Source of the DNA: CAWUKV01 sp963923025
GTDB taxonomy: Bacteria; Cyanobacteriota; Cyanobacteriia; Phormidesmidales; Phormidesmidaceae
Direction of reading: 5' to 3'
Assembly: GCA_963923025.1 (NCBI GenBank)
Contig: CAWUKV010000008.1
Coordinates: 1-53,814 of the forward strand
Length of the DNA stretch: 53,814 bases
Shown: positions 26,033-35,555 of the stretch, in pieces
Layout of the letters: the number at the start of each line of letters is the position of its first letter
Numbering within the stretch: the stretch's first letter is position 1
The notes under the pieces: generated by a model
Told to the model about the DNA's origin: nothing
What the model saw: only the letters and a program-made list of their open reading frames with translations
The model's database searches: none
Position numbers and translations under genes: made by a program

Positions 26033-28015
26033 TTAGTCCGTGATCTTGCCAGTTAGAGGAGAGCTGGCACTAGCGTAGGCTTTGACAGGGATACGGCCAG
26101 ACTGGTAGGCAAGATGACCAGCGTGGGCGGCGAGACCCATGGCGTAGCCCATTTTGACTGGATTAGTGGCTTTTGCGATCGCAGTATTGATCAGTAGCGC
26201 ATCGGCCCCTAACTCCATCGCCGCAGCGGCCTCGCTAGGAGTACCAATACCAGCATCAACGACGATGGGAACTGTCGCATTCTCAACAATAATTTGAATA
26301 TTGGCAGCATTACGAATGCCCTGCCCTGAGCCAATGGGAGAGCCCAGCGGCATGACGGTGGCACAGCCCGCCTCTTGCAAGCGCTTTGCCAGTAGCGGAT
26401 CAGCATTAACGTAGGGCAATACAGCAAACCCTTCTTTCACAAGTTGTTCCGCTGCTTCCAACGTACCGATGGGGTCCGGCAACAGATACTTGCTGTCGGG
26501 AATCACCTCTAGCTTGACAAAATTGTTGTCTTCTTGGCCCAACAGCTTTGCCATTTCTCGCCCCAGGCGGGCGACGCGAATGGCGTCTTCTGCGTTGGTA
26601 CAGCCCGCCGTGTTGGGCAGCATCCAGACTTTTTGCCAGTCTAGTGCTTCAGCCAGTCCTTCATGGCCTGGGGCGTTGGTCTGCACTCGCCGGACCGCCA
26701 CCGTGACAATTTCGCTGCCGCTGGCGGCTACGGCCTGACGCATGGTTTCAAAATCGCTGTACTTACCCGTACCGGTCATCAGGCGAGACCGGAACGTACG
26801 ACCGGCAATAACCAGTTCATCTCCAGCGTCGGCTAGGGGTGCGGCTGGGTTAGAGGGAACTGGAGGGGCAGTTGGAGCTTGAGCGAATTGAATGGGCATG
26901 GCAGAAGTTGAGGGAGAATGAAAACGCTGCCAGCTAAAGGACGCTAGCAGCGGGTCGGGGGCATTGGATGCGCTGTTCTGTAGCTTGTTCTTTACAAATT
27001 GCCCAATCAGCCGAGCAGTGATGGGGGCTAAGAGAATACCGTTGCGGTGGTGCCCTGTTGCCAGGGTGAGATTATCGCAGTGGCTAGGACCCAAAACAGG
27101 CAGCTCGTCTGGCGTAGCAGGGCGAAATCCCCACCAGCACTCTTGTATGGGAAAGTCTCTGATAGCCGGATACAGCTCCATCGCCCCATTGAGCAGTTGA
27201 GCGACACCCGCAGGGGTATTGTGTGGCGTCCAGCCAACGGTCTCACTGGTGGCACCGAGAACAACTCGACCATCCCGGCGCGGCACAATATAGATGCGCT
27301 CACCGTAGAGTACATGTTTAAGGCGGTTCGGCGCATTGTCCGGCTGTCGTACCGCTAGCATTTGTCCCTTGAGCGGCTGCACCGGCACGGGTAGCAGATC
27401 GCTAGACCAGGCCCCAGCGGCTAGCACGTAATGCCGGGCCTGCTGTTCTCCGGCGGAAGTAAGGACGCTAGTGACTCGTCCCTGCTGTTGGAGAAAGGCC
27501 TCTACTGTTACACCTTCTTGTAGCTCCACACCCAGCGCTTCTGCGGCTGAGCATAAGGTGTGAGTTAATGCCCGATTGTCGACCTGTCCCTCTTCTGGGT
27601 AGAAGTAACCGCCTGTGACATTAGTGGAGAGACCAGGCTGATAGTGATGTAAGTTTTGAGCGATTTGGCACGGGCTGGGGATCGGACCGCTGGCAAATTT
27701 ACTGTGTGACGAGGGCTCTGCAGCCAGGTAGGGCACCAAGATTCCACAGGGCCAAAATCCAGTGGACTGCCCGGTGAGCCCCTCTAGCTTTTGTGTCCAC
27801 TCAGGATACAGCGCCAGACTCCGCTGGCTCAGATCCAGCAGCGGTCCGGCTAGCTTCTCGGCCCTTGGAGCCAACATACCGGCAGCGGCGTGGGCAGCGG
27901 CGGCAGCAAAGTCTTTACTCAGGACGGTGACCGTTGCACCCTGCTGACGGAGTTCTACTGCGATCGCAAGCCCGATTACGCCGCCACCGACAATTAGCAC
28001 ATCTGCCTGAGCCAT
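26033..28015 (-). CDS. thiO/thiG: ThiO-ThiG fusion: glycine oxidase plus thiazole synthase
   Basis: The 660-residue protein combines an N-terminal FAD-dependent glycine oxidase (1-~365; GGGVIGLAIAVELRQ at the start, TGHHRNGILLAPITA near its end) and thiazole synthase ThiG (~400-660; LVIAGRTFRSRLMTGTGKY, DAGIGTPSEAA). ThiO oxidises glycine to dehydroglycine (iminoglycine), which ThiG uses with DXP and the ThiS thiocarboxylate to build the thiazole of thiamine. A Pro/Ala-rich linker joins the halves. The fusion is known in cyanobacteria. No ThiS gene and no TPP riboswitch is visible here. Confidence 0.95.
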   Translation of the reverse strand: MAQADVLIVGGGVIGLAIAVELRQQGATVTVLSKDFAAAAAHAAAGMLAPRAEKLAGPLLDLSQRSLALYPEWTQKLEGLTGQSTGFWPCGILVPYLAAEPSSHSKFASGPIPSPCQIAQNLHHYQPGLSTNVTGGYFYPEEGQVDNRALTHTLCSAAEALGVELQEGVTVEAFLQQQGRVTSVLTSAGEQQARHYVLAAGAWSSDLLPVPVQPLKGQMLAVRQPDNAPNRLKHVLYGERIYIVPRRDGRVVLGATSETVGWTPHNTPAGVAQLLNGAMELYPAIRDFPIQECWWGFRPATPDELPVLGPSHCDNLTLATGHHRNGILLAPITARLIGQFVKNKLQNSASNAPDPLLASFSWQRFHSPSTSAMPIQFAQAPTAPPVPSNPAAPLADAGDELVIAGRTFRSRLMTGTGKYSDFETMRQAVAASGSEIVTVAVRRVQTNAPGHEGLAEALDWQKVWMLPNTAGCTNAEDAIRVARLGREMAKLLGQEDNNFVKLEVIPDSKYLLPDPIGTLEAAEQLVKEGFAVLPYVNADPLLAKRLQEAGCATVMPLGSPIGSGQGIRNAANIQIIVENATVPIVVDAGIGTPSEAAAAMELGADALLINTAIAKATNPVKMGYAMGLAAHAGHLAYQSGRIPVKAYASASSPLTGKITD

Positions 28016-28105
28016 ACACCCCGAAAAAGTACTTAAAGCGCTATTAGTGTAGCAGCCCTGACCGGGGCGGGTTATGGGTTGTGCTGCCCGATTTACGACA
28101 GACCG

Positions 28106-28546
28106 TTACCAAAGCGCTCGAATCGGCTCGGGGTTCGTTTCTTGGGCAGGCTGGGTAACCGTCGGCGCTGGGTCAGCTTGAGTATTGGCGGGTGCAGCAG
28201 ACGTTGTTTCGGTAGAGGGTTGGGCCTGCGCTGTTGAGGTGTTCTCTAAGGGCTGCACGCGGATTTCATCAGCCTGGGCCGACTGCTCTACGACGGTTTG
28301 CCGTTGGGGAAACTGTCCAGCTTTTTGCAGCGGCGTCAGGTTAGCAGGGTCTACCGTTGTGCTGTCGCCTTGGGCCACAGCGCGATCGCCGGAGCTATTT
28401 AACCCAACGGTGTCACTACGACCCGAGCCTGGGCCATCAACCCAGCTGGCCACCCGGTTCGACGCACTGGCACCGTAAATAACCAGCAGAGAGATTAGCC
28501 CTAAAACGGTTGCAATAACGTACTTCTCGTTTCCCAGCCGGTTCAT
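28106..28546 (-). CDS. Single-pass membrane protein with Pro/Thr/Gln-rich tail
   Basis: ATG 28546 follows AAGGAG with a 6-nt gap. The 146-residue protein has one N-terminal membrane helix (VIATVLGLISLLVIYGASA) and a low-complexity extracytoplasmic tail rich in Gln, Thr, Ala and Pro. No domain recognised. It sits between the ferredoxin and thiOG genes on the same strand. Confidence 0.75.
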   Translation of the reverse strand: MNRLGNEKYVIATVLGLISLLVIYGASASNRVASWVDGPGSGRSDTVGLNSSGDRAVAQGDSTTVDPANLTPLQKAGQFPQRQTVVEQSAQADEIRVQPLENTSTAQAQPSTETTSAAPANTQADPAPTVTQPAQETNPEPIRALW

Positions 28547-28710
28547 CGTAGACTCCTTGTCGCTGCTGTCGGGCTGCTGGGGACAAGCGGTCCCGACGGT
28601 TGACTGATTCTATTTTCGCCCAATTTGCTAGAAAATCACTCAGGCGGGCGCAGGTTTCCGTCTTGGGAGGGGTAAATGTGGGAAGAGAACTGGGAGCCGA
28701 CAGGGAAGAT

Positions 28711-29061
28711 TTACCACACAAGGCTCTCACCTTGGCCCCAGAAACCGTCGTATTTGGTAACGCGGATGTCGCCGTAGACTTGAGTTTGGCAGGCGAGGCG
28801 AAGATCTTTGCTGGGGTCATGCGGAGGCAGGGAACGGCGGGCGCGATCGCGCCAGTTAGCGTCAGAGACGGCTTGTTTGTCTGACGATGTATCCAAAGCC
28901 TCAATCTCCACTGCGCAGGTCCCACAGCTGCCAATACCCCGACAGTTGATAATATTTGCATTGCCGTTGTACAGATCTACGCCTGCGGCCAACAGCACCC
29001 TGCGCAAATTCTCCCCTGGCTGGCAGTCAATAGTTTTACCCTGAGCAGTGATGTTTGGCAT
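28711..29061 (-). CDS. Plant-type [2Fe-2S] ferredoxin
   Basis: The 116-residue protein has the cluster ligands C40, C46 and C49 (CRGIGSCGTC) and C91 further on. The spacing C-x5-C-x2-C differs by one from the C-x4-C-x2-C of photosynthetic ferredoxins, as in the long ferredoxin-like proteins of cyanobacteria. It likely carries electrons in the cytoplasm; partner unknown. ATG 29061 is used; a TTG at 29070 is an alternative. Confidence 0.85.
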   Translation of the reverse strand: MPNITAQGKTIDCQPGENLRRVLLAAGVDLYNGNANIINCRGIGSCGTCAVEIEALDTSSDKQAVSDANWRDRARRSLPPHDPSKDLRLACQTQVYGDIRVTKYDGFWGQGESLVW

Positions 29062-29150
29062 GCCGCACAATTCTTTAAGACATCCAAAATAAAGCTTAGA
29101 TTCTTTTCGGTTAGATAAATCAACTGATGCAAATAGTAATGGTTAGGTGT

Positions 29151-29251
29151 GATTTGCGCCATTTACGGTAGGACACCGAGTAGGGTTATCCTACTTAGTT
29201 CAAAACGAAATGGCGTCGCAGCTGTCGCTCCGTTGGGACAAGGCTGTTACA
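29151..29251. repeat. MITE-like dispersed repeat, copy 5 with rearranged right end
   Basis: It begins like the inverted copies (TTTGCGCCATTTACGGTAGG) but its last ~25 bp (CCGTTGGGACAAGGCTG) are in the opposite orientation to the consensus, as if the terminal segment inverted or two copies recombined. It lies 40 bp upstream of cimA. Confidence 0.7.
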
Positions 29252-29291
29252 CGTCTGCCCTGTCTAGAACACCTGGAACACTCAGAAAACT

Positions 29292-30968
29292 ATGCCCGAA
29301 CCCATCATCCCTACCCCCTCTGCTGTTGAAGAACCCCTCCAGCAGGTCTGGATCTACGACACAACCCTACGAGACGGGGCACAGCGGGAAGGGCTTTCAC
29401 TCTCGCTCGAAGACAAGCTCAAAATTGTTCGAAAGCTAGACCAGATGGGCATTCCCTTCATTGAAGGCGGCTGGCCAGGGTCAAACCCTAAGGATGTGAA
29501 ATTTTTCTGGGCGCTAAAGGAAACGCCGCTACAGCAGGCCGAAGTGGTGGCCTTTTGCTCGACCCGTAGGCCCCATCGCGTCGCAGCGGAAGAGACGCTG
29601 CTAACCGACGTTGTGGCAGCAGGGACTCGCTGGATCACCGTATTTGGCAAGTCCTGGGATTTGCACGTCACTACCGGACTCAAAACCACACTCGAAGAAA
29701 ACCTGGCGATGATTACCGATACGCTGAGCTACCTGCGCAGCCAGGGACGGCGGGTGATCTACGATGCAGAGCACTGGTTCGACGGGTACAAACACAACCC
29801 CCTCTACGCCATTCAGACGCTCGAAGCGGCAGTTGAAGCCGGGGCAGACTGGCTAGTGCTGTGCGACACCAATGGCGGTACGCTACCCCACGAGGTGGCC
29901 GACATTGTGGCTACCGTGCAGCAGTGGATAAACACGCTGAATCTACCGAACCCACCGCGGATTGGCATCCATACTCACAACGATAGCGGTACGGCGGTGG
30001 CGAACGCCCTGGCTGCCGTGCTCAAAGGGGTCGCAATGGTACAAGGCACCATCAACGGCTATGGCGAACGCTGCGGCAATGCTGACCTGTGCGCGCTGCT
30101 GCCGAACCTCCAACTTAAGATGGGCTACCGCTGCTTACCGCCCGAGAAATTAGCGCTACTGGCCGACGGCAGCCGATACATCAGTGAGGTGGTCAACCTA
30201 GCTCCGGACGAGCACGCGCCCTACGTGGGCCGGTCGGCCTTTGCCCACAAGGGCGGCATCCACGTCAGCGCCGTCGAGCGCAACCCATTGACCTATGAAC
30301 ATATTCAGCCCGAGCAGGTAGGGAACGCTCGGCGCATTGTCATTTCCGACCAGGCCGGGCTCAGCAACGTGCTGGCAAAGGCCCGCAGCTTTGGCATTCC
30401 CCTCAAAAAGGCTGACCCGACGTCTCGACAATTGCTACAACGCCTGAAGGAGCTTGAGCAAGAGGGCTACCAGTTTGAGGCTGCCGAAGCCAGCTTTGAG
30501 CTGCTGATGCGGCAGGCGCTAGGTCAGCGGCAGAAGATGTTTGAAGTGAAACGGTTCCAGGTCCACTGCGATCGCGTCTGTGAAGGCGACAGCTGCCGCA
30601 GCGAAACCCAGGCAACCGTCAAACTGGCAGTCAACGACGAAACGCTGCTCAGCGCTGCCGAAGGTAATGGCCCAGTGGACGCACTAGATCGAGCGCTGCG
30701 TAAAGCCCTGGTGAACTTCTACCCAGACATCGCCAGCTTCCACCTGACCGACTACAAGGTGCGCATTCTAGACAGCGCCGCCGGGACTGCGGCCAAGACC
30801 CGTGTGCTGGTGGAGTCCAGCAATGGCAACCAGCGCTGGACGACGGTGGGCGTGTCACCCAATATCATCGAAGCCTCATATCAGGCCGTAATTGACGGCT
30901 TGGAGTACGGCATGATGGTGGCGACACAGGCTACCCTGGTGAGGACCGCTGCCGTCAGTGCACGATGA
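29292..30968 (+). CDS. cimA: (R)-citramalate synthase
   Basis: The 558-residue protein starts with the HMGL-like barrel motif YDTTLRDGAQREGLSLSLEDK and has GGWPGSNPKD and GIHTHNDSGTAVAN. The C-terminal LeuA-type allosteric domain (from about 430) ends the protein. It condenses pyruvate with acetyl-CoA to citramalate, feeding 2-oxobutyrate to isoleucine. The GGWPGSNPKD segment and the length fit citramalate synthase rather than isopropylmalate synthase. The ATG follows MITE copy 5 closely, so the promoter may lie in the element. Confidence 0.9.
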   Translation: MPEPIIPTPSAVEEPLQQVWIYDTTLRDGAQREGLSLSLEDKLKIVRKLDQMGIPFIEGGWPGSNPKDVKFFWALKETPLQQAEVVAFCSTRRPHRVAAEETLLTDVVAAGTRWITVFGKSWDLHVTTGLKTTLEENLAMITDTLSYLRSQGRRVIYDAEHWFDGYKHNPLYAIQTLEAAVEAGADWLVLCDTNGGTLPHEVADIVATVQQWINTLNLPNPPRIGIHTHNDSGTAVANALAAVLKGVAMVQGTINGYGERCGNADLCALLPNLQLKMGYRCLPPEKLALLADGSRYISEVVNLAPDEHAPYVGRSAFAHKGGIHVSAVERNPLTYEHIQPEQVGNARRIVISDQAGLSNVLAKARSFGIPLKKADPTSRQLLQRLKELEQEGYQFEAAEASFELLMRQALGQRQKMFEVKRFQVHCDRVCEGDSCRSETQATVKLAVNDETLLSAAEGNGPVDALDRALRKALVNFYPDIASFHLTDYKVRILDSAAGTAAKTRVLVESSNGNQRWTTVGVSPNIIEASYQAVIDGLEYGMMVATQATLVRTAAVSAR

Positions 30969-31022
30969 TCGTCTGGACATCGACAGGCGCAGTGGACCAC
31001 CCGCCGTCTTTTTTCCCTTCCT

Positions 31023-31796
31023 ATGCACACCTGGACCTGGCAAACCTGGCAGGGCAAGCCCTACCTGACGTGTGACCTATTGGACCGCTGGTCCCATGGC
31101 TTTTTTACCAGCCAGTTTGCGCCTGCTCAACCAGCTGAGCTAGTGCCGGTACTGGATGCGGGCGCTCAGGCCTTTCGAACGAAACAGGTTCACGGCAACA
31201 TAGTGCTAGACCCGGATGCGATCCTGGCGCTCAGCAGCGACGATCAGTTTGCTCAAGCCGACGGCTGCTATAGCTCTGCACCTCAGCAGGCGATGTGGAC
31301 CTGCACCGCCGACTGTACCCCAGCATTAATTGGCGATGTCCGCACCGGGCAGGTTGCCGCCGTTCATGCGGGCTGGCGCGGTACCGCCCAGCGCATCGTC
31401 CCGGTTGCCGTTGAGAAGATGCAGGCTCAGGGCAGCAGTCTAGCGGATCTGCGGGTTGCCCTGGGACCGGCAATTGACGGTGAGGTGTACCAAGTGGGCA
31501 AAGACGTTGCTGCAGAAACGGGCAGCAGTGTACTTGGTGACGCTTTCGACAGTCCAACAGCGCTACTCGAACACCTACAGGCCCTGACGCCACCTGCTGT
31601 TCTGCCTGATGATGAACCCGCCTGTGTGCGGCTGGATGTTCGGCAGGTGAATCGTCTACAGCTTTTGGATATGGGATTTGCCGAGTCGCAGGTTGCGATC
31701 GCACCCCACTGCACCTATCAGGAACCCGAGCGATTCTTCTCCTACCGACGCACCGGAGAAAAGAATGTTCAGTGGTCTGGCATCGTTAGTCGTTAA
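31023..31796 (+). CDS. YfiH/PgeF-family laccase-domain protein
   Basis: The 257-residue protein has the family's HAGWRGTAQRIV and the Cys/His site (CTADCTPALI; APHCTYQ). These enzymes were called polyphenol oxidases; they have purine nucleoside phosphorylase/adenosine deaminase activity or act in peptidoglycan editing. Cytoplasmic. The stop overlaps the convergent hrcA gene by 4 bp. Confidence 0.88.
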   Translation: MHTWTWQTWQGKPYLTCDLLDRWSHGFFTSQFAPAQPAELVPVLDAGAQAFRTKQVHGNIVLDPDAILALSSDDQFAQADGCYSSAPQQAMWTCTADCTPALIGDVRTGQVAAVHAGWRGTAQRIVPVAVEKMQAQGSSLADLRVALGPAIDGEVYQVGKDVAAETGSSVLGDAFDSPTALLEHLQALTPPAVLPDDEPACVRLDVRQVNRLQLLDMGFAESQVAIAPHCTYQEPERFFSYRRTGEKNVQWSGIVSR

Positions 31797-32860
31797 GCTG
31801 CCTGCACCATTACATCAGTGAGATAATTCGCCGTGGCCTCCACCGCCGCGATCGCATTCTCGTACAGCATGCGGGTCGGTCCCAAGACACCCACATTGCC
31901 TTTGGGGGTGTCGTCCCGGCCGTAGGTCGAAGAAATCAGCGCACAGGTCTGCATCGGGGCCAGCGGATTTTCAGAACCAATCCAGATTTGTAGCGGAGAG
32001 GTTTCTCCAGCGGGGTCGGATTCGGTTTGAAACAGTGGCGTGAGCTGTGTTGACCCATCTTCGAGCAGCGACACCAGGTTACGGATCTGCTCCCGCTCGG
32101 CAAATTCGGGCTGGTTCATCACGTCGGCTAGGCCACTCATGGCAATTTGAGCCTGACGCAGCCGTAAAGAAAGGTCCGTCATTGCCATCTGCAGTGTGGC
32201 AGCGTAGTGCTGGAAGGCGATGTCTAACTCCTCCCAATTTAGGGTTGCGATCGCGCCAAGCGACTGTCCACAGAGCTGAGCCGTCAGGAAGTTAGACAAA
32301 ATCTGTAGTTCCCGGTCAAGCTGCTCGGGCTCCACAGCAGATACAGCAGGCTCTGGCAGACGGATTAGAACCGACTCAGTGCTATTACCATCGAGGACCA
32401 AAATCAGAAGAACCTGCCGATCAGCCACCTGCACAAGCTGCACGTGACGCAGACGGGTCGCCTCCAGTGTTGGCATCGTCACCAGCGCTACGTAGCCACT
32501 CAGGGTCGCTAAAATTTTTGCCGATTCTCGCAGCAATCCTTCAAGGCTGCTGCCCTGCCAGTCAAGCTGAGCCGTCAGCGCCTGATCTACACGCTGTGCC
32601 ACGGGTCTAGAGGGCTGAATCAGCCGGTCAACGTAAATGCGATAACCCGAATCGGACGGCACCCGTCCAGCTGAGGTGTGAGGCTGATACAGCAAGCCCG
32701 AGCGCTCCAGTACGCCCATGGTGTTTCGCACCGTTGCCGAGCTGACCTTGAGCCCGTAGGCCTCGATCAGCGCCTTGGAACCGACCGGCTCAGCGGTTGA
32801 GACGTAGTGGCGGATCGTGGCCCAGAGTACCTTCTGCTGCCGAGCGTTGAGCTGGGTCAT
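31793..32860 (-). CDS. hrcA: Heat-inducible transcription repressor HrcA
   Basis: The 355-residue protein starts with a winged helix (LNARQQKVLWATIRHYVSTAEPVGSKAL, SSATVRNTM). A GAF-like domain and the C-terminal GRDDTPKGNVGVLGPTRM (split here as GRDDTPKG and VGVLGPTRM) follow. It represses groESL/dnaK operons at the CIRCE inverted repeat. No CIRCE lies in this window, including in front of the groEL paralogue. Confidence 0.95.
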   Translation of the reverse strand: MTQLNARQQKVLWATIRHYVSTAEPVGSKALIEAYGLKVSSATVRNTMGVLERSGLLYQPHTSAGRVPSDSGYRIYVDRLIQPSRPVAQRVDQALTAQLDWQGSSLEGLLRESAKILATLSGYVALVTMPTLEATRLRHVQLVQVADRQVLLILVLDGNSTESVLIRLPEPAVSAVEPEQLDRELQILSNFLTAQLCGQSLGAIATLNWEELDIAFQHYAATLQMAMTDLSLRLRQAQIAMSGLADVMNQPEFAEREQIRNLVSLLEDGSTQLTPLFQTESDPAGETSPLQIWIGSENPLAPMQTCALISSTYGRDDTPKGNVGVLGPTRMLYENAIAAVEATANYLTDVMVQAA

Positions 32861-33166
32861 GGTCTTGGAAGGAAGGAAACAGACCGAAATGCTTCGGTGC
32901 GGAAAAAATTAATAAAGTAATTTGGATTACCCTAGCAGAAACTCTTATTTCTTGCAGTACAAAGTAGACGGCTTAGCTGCGATTTTAATCTCTCAGATCC
33001 TTTCATAACTGGTTTTTATCCCCCTAGTTTTTTCGCAGGAATGCTAGCCTAGACCCTAGACCAGGAGCGAAACCGAGGTCATCAAACTCGCTCGTGACAA
33101 GAAAATCTTAAACTGGCAACCCGTTTGCTCGTGACGATATTGGCAGCAGCAGCGGTACGTAGAAGT
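32861..33166. other. 306-bp divergent promoter region of hrcA and mnmA
   Basis: AT-richer sequence with no ORF and no strong hairpin. A TCA pair near 33.0 kb has a 10-bp rather than 11-bp period and no matching hexamer. Confidence 0.5.
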
Positions 33167-34336
33167 ATGAGCAAGATTGTAGTTGGACTTTCAGGCGGTG
33201 TAGATAGCTCAGTGACGGCGGCTGTGCTACACGAGCAGGGCTACGAAGTTATTGGTCTGACCCTTTGGCTAATGAAGGGCAAGGGCCAGTGCTGCTCTGA
33301 CGGCATGGTGGATGCCGCACAGCTCTGCGAAGAACTAGAAATTCCTTATCACGTGGTCGATGCCCGCGACGTGTTTGAGCAAAACATCGTCAACTATTTG
33401 GTCGAGGGCTATGGCCAAGGCGTGACGCCGCTGCCCTGCTCTCAATGCAACCGGACAGTCAAGTTTGGGCCAATGCTCACCTATGCCAGGGAAGAGCTGG
33501 GGGCAGATGCGATCGCAACCGGCCACTACGCCCGCATTACCCACAACACCGACACAGGCCGCTATGAGCTGCACCGTGCCGTAGACCGCAGCAAAGACCA
33601 GTCCTATTTTCTGTACGATCTAACCCAGCAACAGCTGGCTGCTACCCGCTTCCCCCTAGGAGAGCAGCCTAAGACCGAAACCCGCCGCAAGGCGGCTGAG
33701 CTGGGGTTGCACACCGCTGAAAAACCTGAAAGCCAGGACCTCTGCCTGATCGAGCAACACGGTTCAATGCAGGGCTTCTTAGATAAATTTCTCGCGCCTA
33801 AGCCGGGGGATATTGTTGATACTGAGGGTCGGGTCCGAGGACAGCACACTGGCATCCACCACTACACCATCGGCCAGCGCAAAGGGCTAGGCATTGCAGC
33901 CCCCAAGCCCCTCTATGTGGTGGGACTGGACGCCGCCAAGAATCAGGTGATCGTCGGTGAACGCGACAGTGTTCATCAGCCCGGCTGCCAGGTTAACCGA
34001 GTGAATTGGGTATCGATTGAGCCACCCACAGCCCCGCTCAAGGTGCAAGTACAGATTCGCTATCGATCGCCCGCCGTATCGGCCACGCTGATTCCATTAA
34101 CAGGTGGTAACGCTGAAGGAATATCAAACAGTAGCGTTGCAGATGATACAAATACCGCCGGAGTTGGCACTCAAGTTGAGTTAATTTTCGATGAACCGCA
34201 GTTCGGCGTCACACCCGGACAGGCCGCAGTTTGGTATGACAATACGGATCGGGTGCTGGGGGGCGGTATTATTAAGCCGGTCTCTGCTATCGACGCAGGC
34301 ATCAATGCCGCGTCTGCCTCGACCGTTTTAACGTAG
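33167..34336 (+). CDS. mnmA: tRNA-uridine 2-sulfurtransferase MnmA
   Basis: From ATG 33167 (389 aa). The PP-loop is GLSGGVDSSV near the start; the first catalytic Cys is in CSQCNRTVKF and the second in ESQDLCLIEQHGSMQGFL. The enzyme makes s2U34 in Lys, Glu and Gln tRNAs. A ~20-residue insertion (after PLTGGNAEG) sits in the C-terminal beta barrel. It leads a plus-strand run with sat (25 bp) and the caspase-like gene (23 bp). Confidence 0.95.
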   Translation: MSKIVVGLSGGVDSSVTAAVLHEQGYEVIGLTLWLMKGKGQCCSDGMVDAAQLCEELEIPYHVVDARDVFEQNIVNYLVEGYGQGVTPLPCSQCNRTVKFGPMLTYAREELGADAIATGHYARITHNTDTGRYELHRAVDRSKDQSYFLYDLTQQQLAATRFPLGEQPKTETRRKAAELGLHTAEKPESQDLCLIEQHGSMQGFLDKFLAPKPGDIVDTEGRVRGQHTGIHHYTIGQRKGLGIAAPKPLYVVGLDAAKNQVIVGERDSVHQPGCQVNRVNWVSIEPPTAPLKVQVQIRYRSPAVSATLIPLTGGNAEGISNSSVADDTNTAGVGTQVELIFDEPQFGVTPGQAAVWYDNTDRVLGGGIIKPVSAIDAGINAASASTVLT

Positions 34337-34360
34337 TTTTTATGACTTAAGGAGCGTATC

Positions 34361-35533
34361 TTGACGCAGTTACAAGAGACGATTGCAGCCCATGGCGGCA
34401 CGCTAATCAATCGACTGGCCTCAGCAGAGCAAAAGGCAACTTTTCAAGACAAAGCAGAGATTCTCCCCCGTGTCACCCTGGATGAGCGGGCCGCTTCCGA
34501 CCTGGTAATGATTGCCATCGGCGGCTTCAGCCCCATCACTGGCTTCATGAAGCAGGCGGACTACGACCGGGTAGTGACCGACATGCGCATGGCCGACGGC
34601 ACACCCTGGTCTGTACCCGTCACCCTGTCTGTCACCGAAGCTGTAGCTGAGCCACTGCAAATCGGTAGCCTGATCCGGCTAGACGACAGCACCGGTCGCT
34701 TCATCGGGGTACTAGAACTCAGCGAGAAGTACACCTACGACAAAAAGAAAGAGGCTATCAACGTCTACCGCACCGACGAAGACAAGCACCCCGGCGTCAA
34801 GGTGATCTACGAGCAGGGACCGATTAACCTGGCGGGCGATGTGTGGCTGCTAGAGCGTGATCCTCATCCTCTATTTCCCGACTATCAGATTGACCCGGCA
34901 GAATCTCGCAAGCTATTTAGCGAGCGCGGCTGGAAGACTGTCGTTGGTTTCCAAACCCGTAACCCCATCCATCGGGCCCACGAGTACATTCAGAAGTGCG
35001 CGTTGGAGACCGTGGACGGCCTGTTCCTGCATCCGCTAGTGGGCGCAACCAAAAAGGATGACATCCCAGCGGATGTGCGCATGCGCTGTTACGAAATCAT
35101 GATGGAGCACTATTTCCCGCAGGATCGGGTGATTCTAGCCATCAACCCTTCGGCAATGCGATATGCCGGTCCTCGTGAGGCGATCTTCCATGCGCTGATT
35201 CGCAAGAACTATGGCTGCACGCACTTTATTGTGGGCCGTGACCATGCGGGTGTCGGTGACTACTACGGTACCTACGACGCACAGCATATCTTTGATGAGT
35301 TCGAGCCCAGTGAACTGGGTATTACCCCCATGAAGTTTGAGCACGCCTTCTACTGCACGCGCACAGTCACCATGGCAACCACCAAGACCAGCCCCAGCAA
35401 GCCAGAAGAGCGGATTCACCTGTCTGGTACGAAGGTGAGGGAGATGCTCCGTCGTGGTGAAATGCCGCCGCCGGAGTTCTCTCGCCCCGAGGTCGCCGCT
35501 GAACTGGCCCGAGCGATGCAGGTACAATCCTAA
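34361..35533 (+). CDS. sat: Sulfate adenylyltransferase (ATP sulfurylase)
   Basis: The 390-residue protein starts at TTG 34361 after AAGGAG. The active-site motifs are QTRNPIHRAHEY, GRDHAGVGDYYGTYDAQ and the C-terminal KVREMLRRGEMPPPEFSRPE. It activates sulfate to APS for assimilation. No APS-kinase domain is attached. It is second in the mnmA run. Confidence 0.95.
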   Translation: MTQLQETIAAHGGTLINRLASAEQKATFQDKAEILPRVTLDERAASDLVMIAIGGFSPITGFMKQADYDRVVTDMRMADGTPWSVPVTLSVTEAVAEPLQIGSLIRLDDSTGRFIGVLELSEKYTYDKKKEAINVYRTDEDKHPGVKVIYEQGPINLAGDVWLLERDPHPLFPDYQIDPAESRKLFSERGWKTVVGFQTRNPIHRAHEYIQKCALETVDGLFLHPLVGATKKDDIPADVRMRCYEIMMEHYFPQDRVILAINPSAMRYAGPREAIFHALIRKNYGCTHFIVGRDHAGVGDYYGTYDAQHIFDEFEPSELGITPMKFEHAFYCTRTVTMATTKTSPSKPEERIHLSGTKVREMLRRGEMPPPEFSRPEVAAELARAMQVQS

Positions 35534-35555
35534 CCATCCCCCTAAGAGCTAAACG

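Noticed and set aside
32990..33030. TCA pair upstream of mnmA
   Set aside because: The period is 10 bp, not 11, and no hexamer fits.
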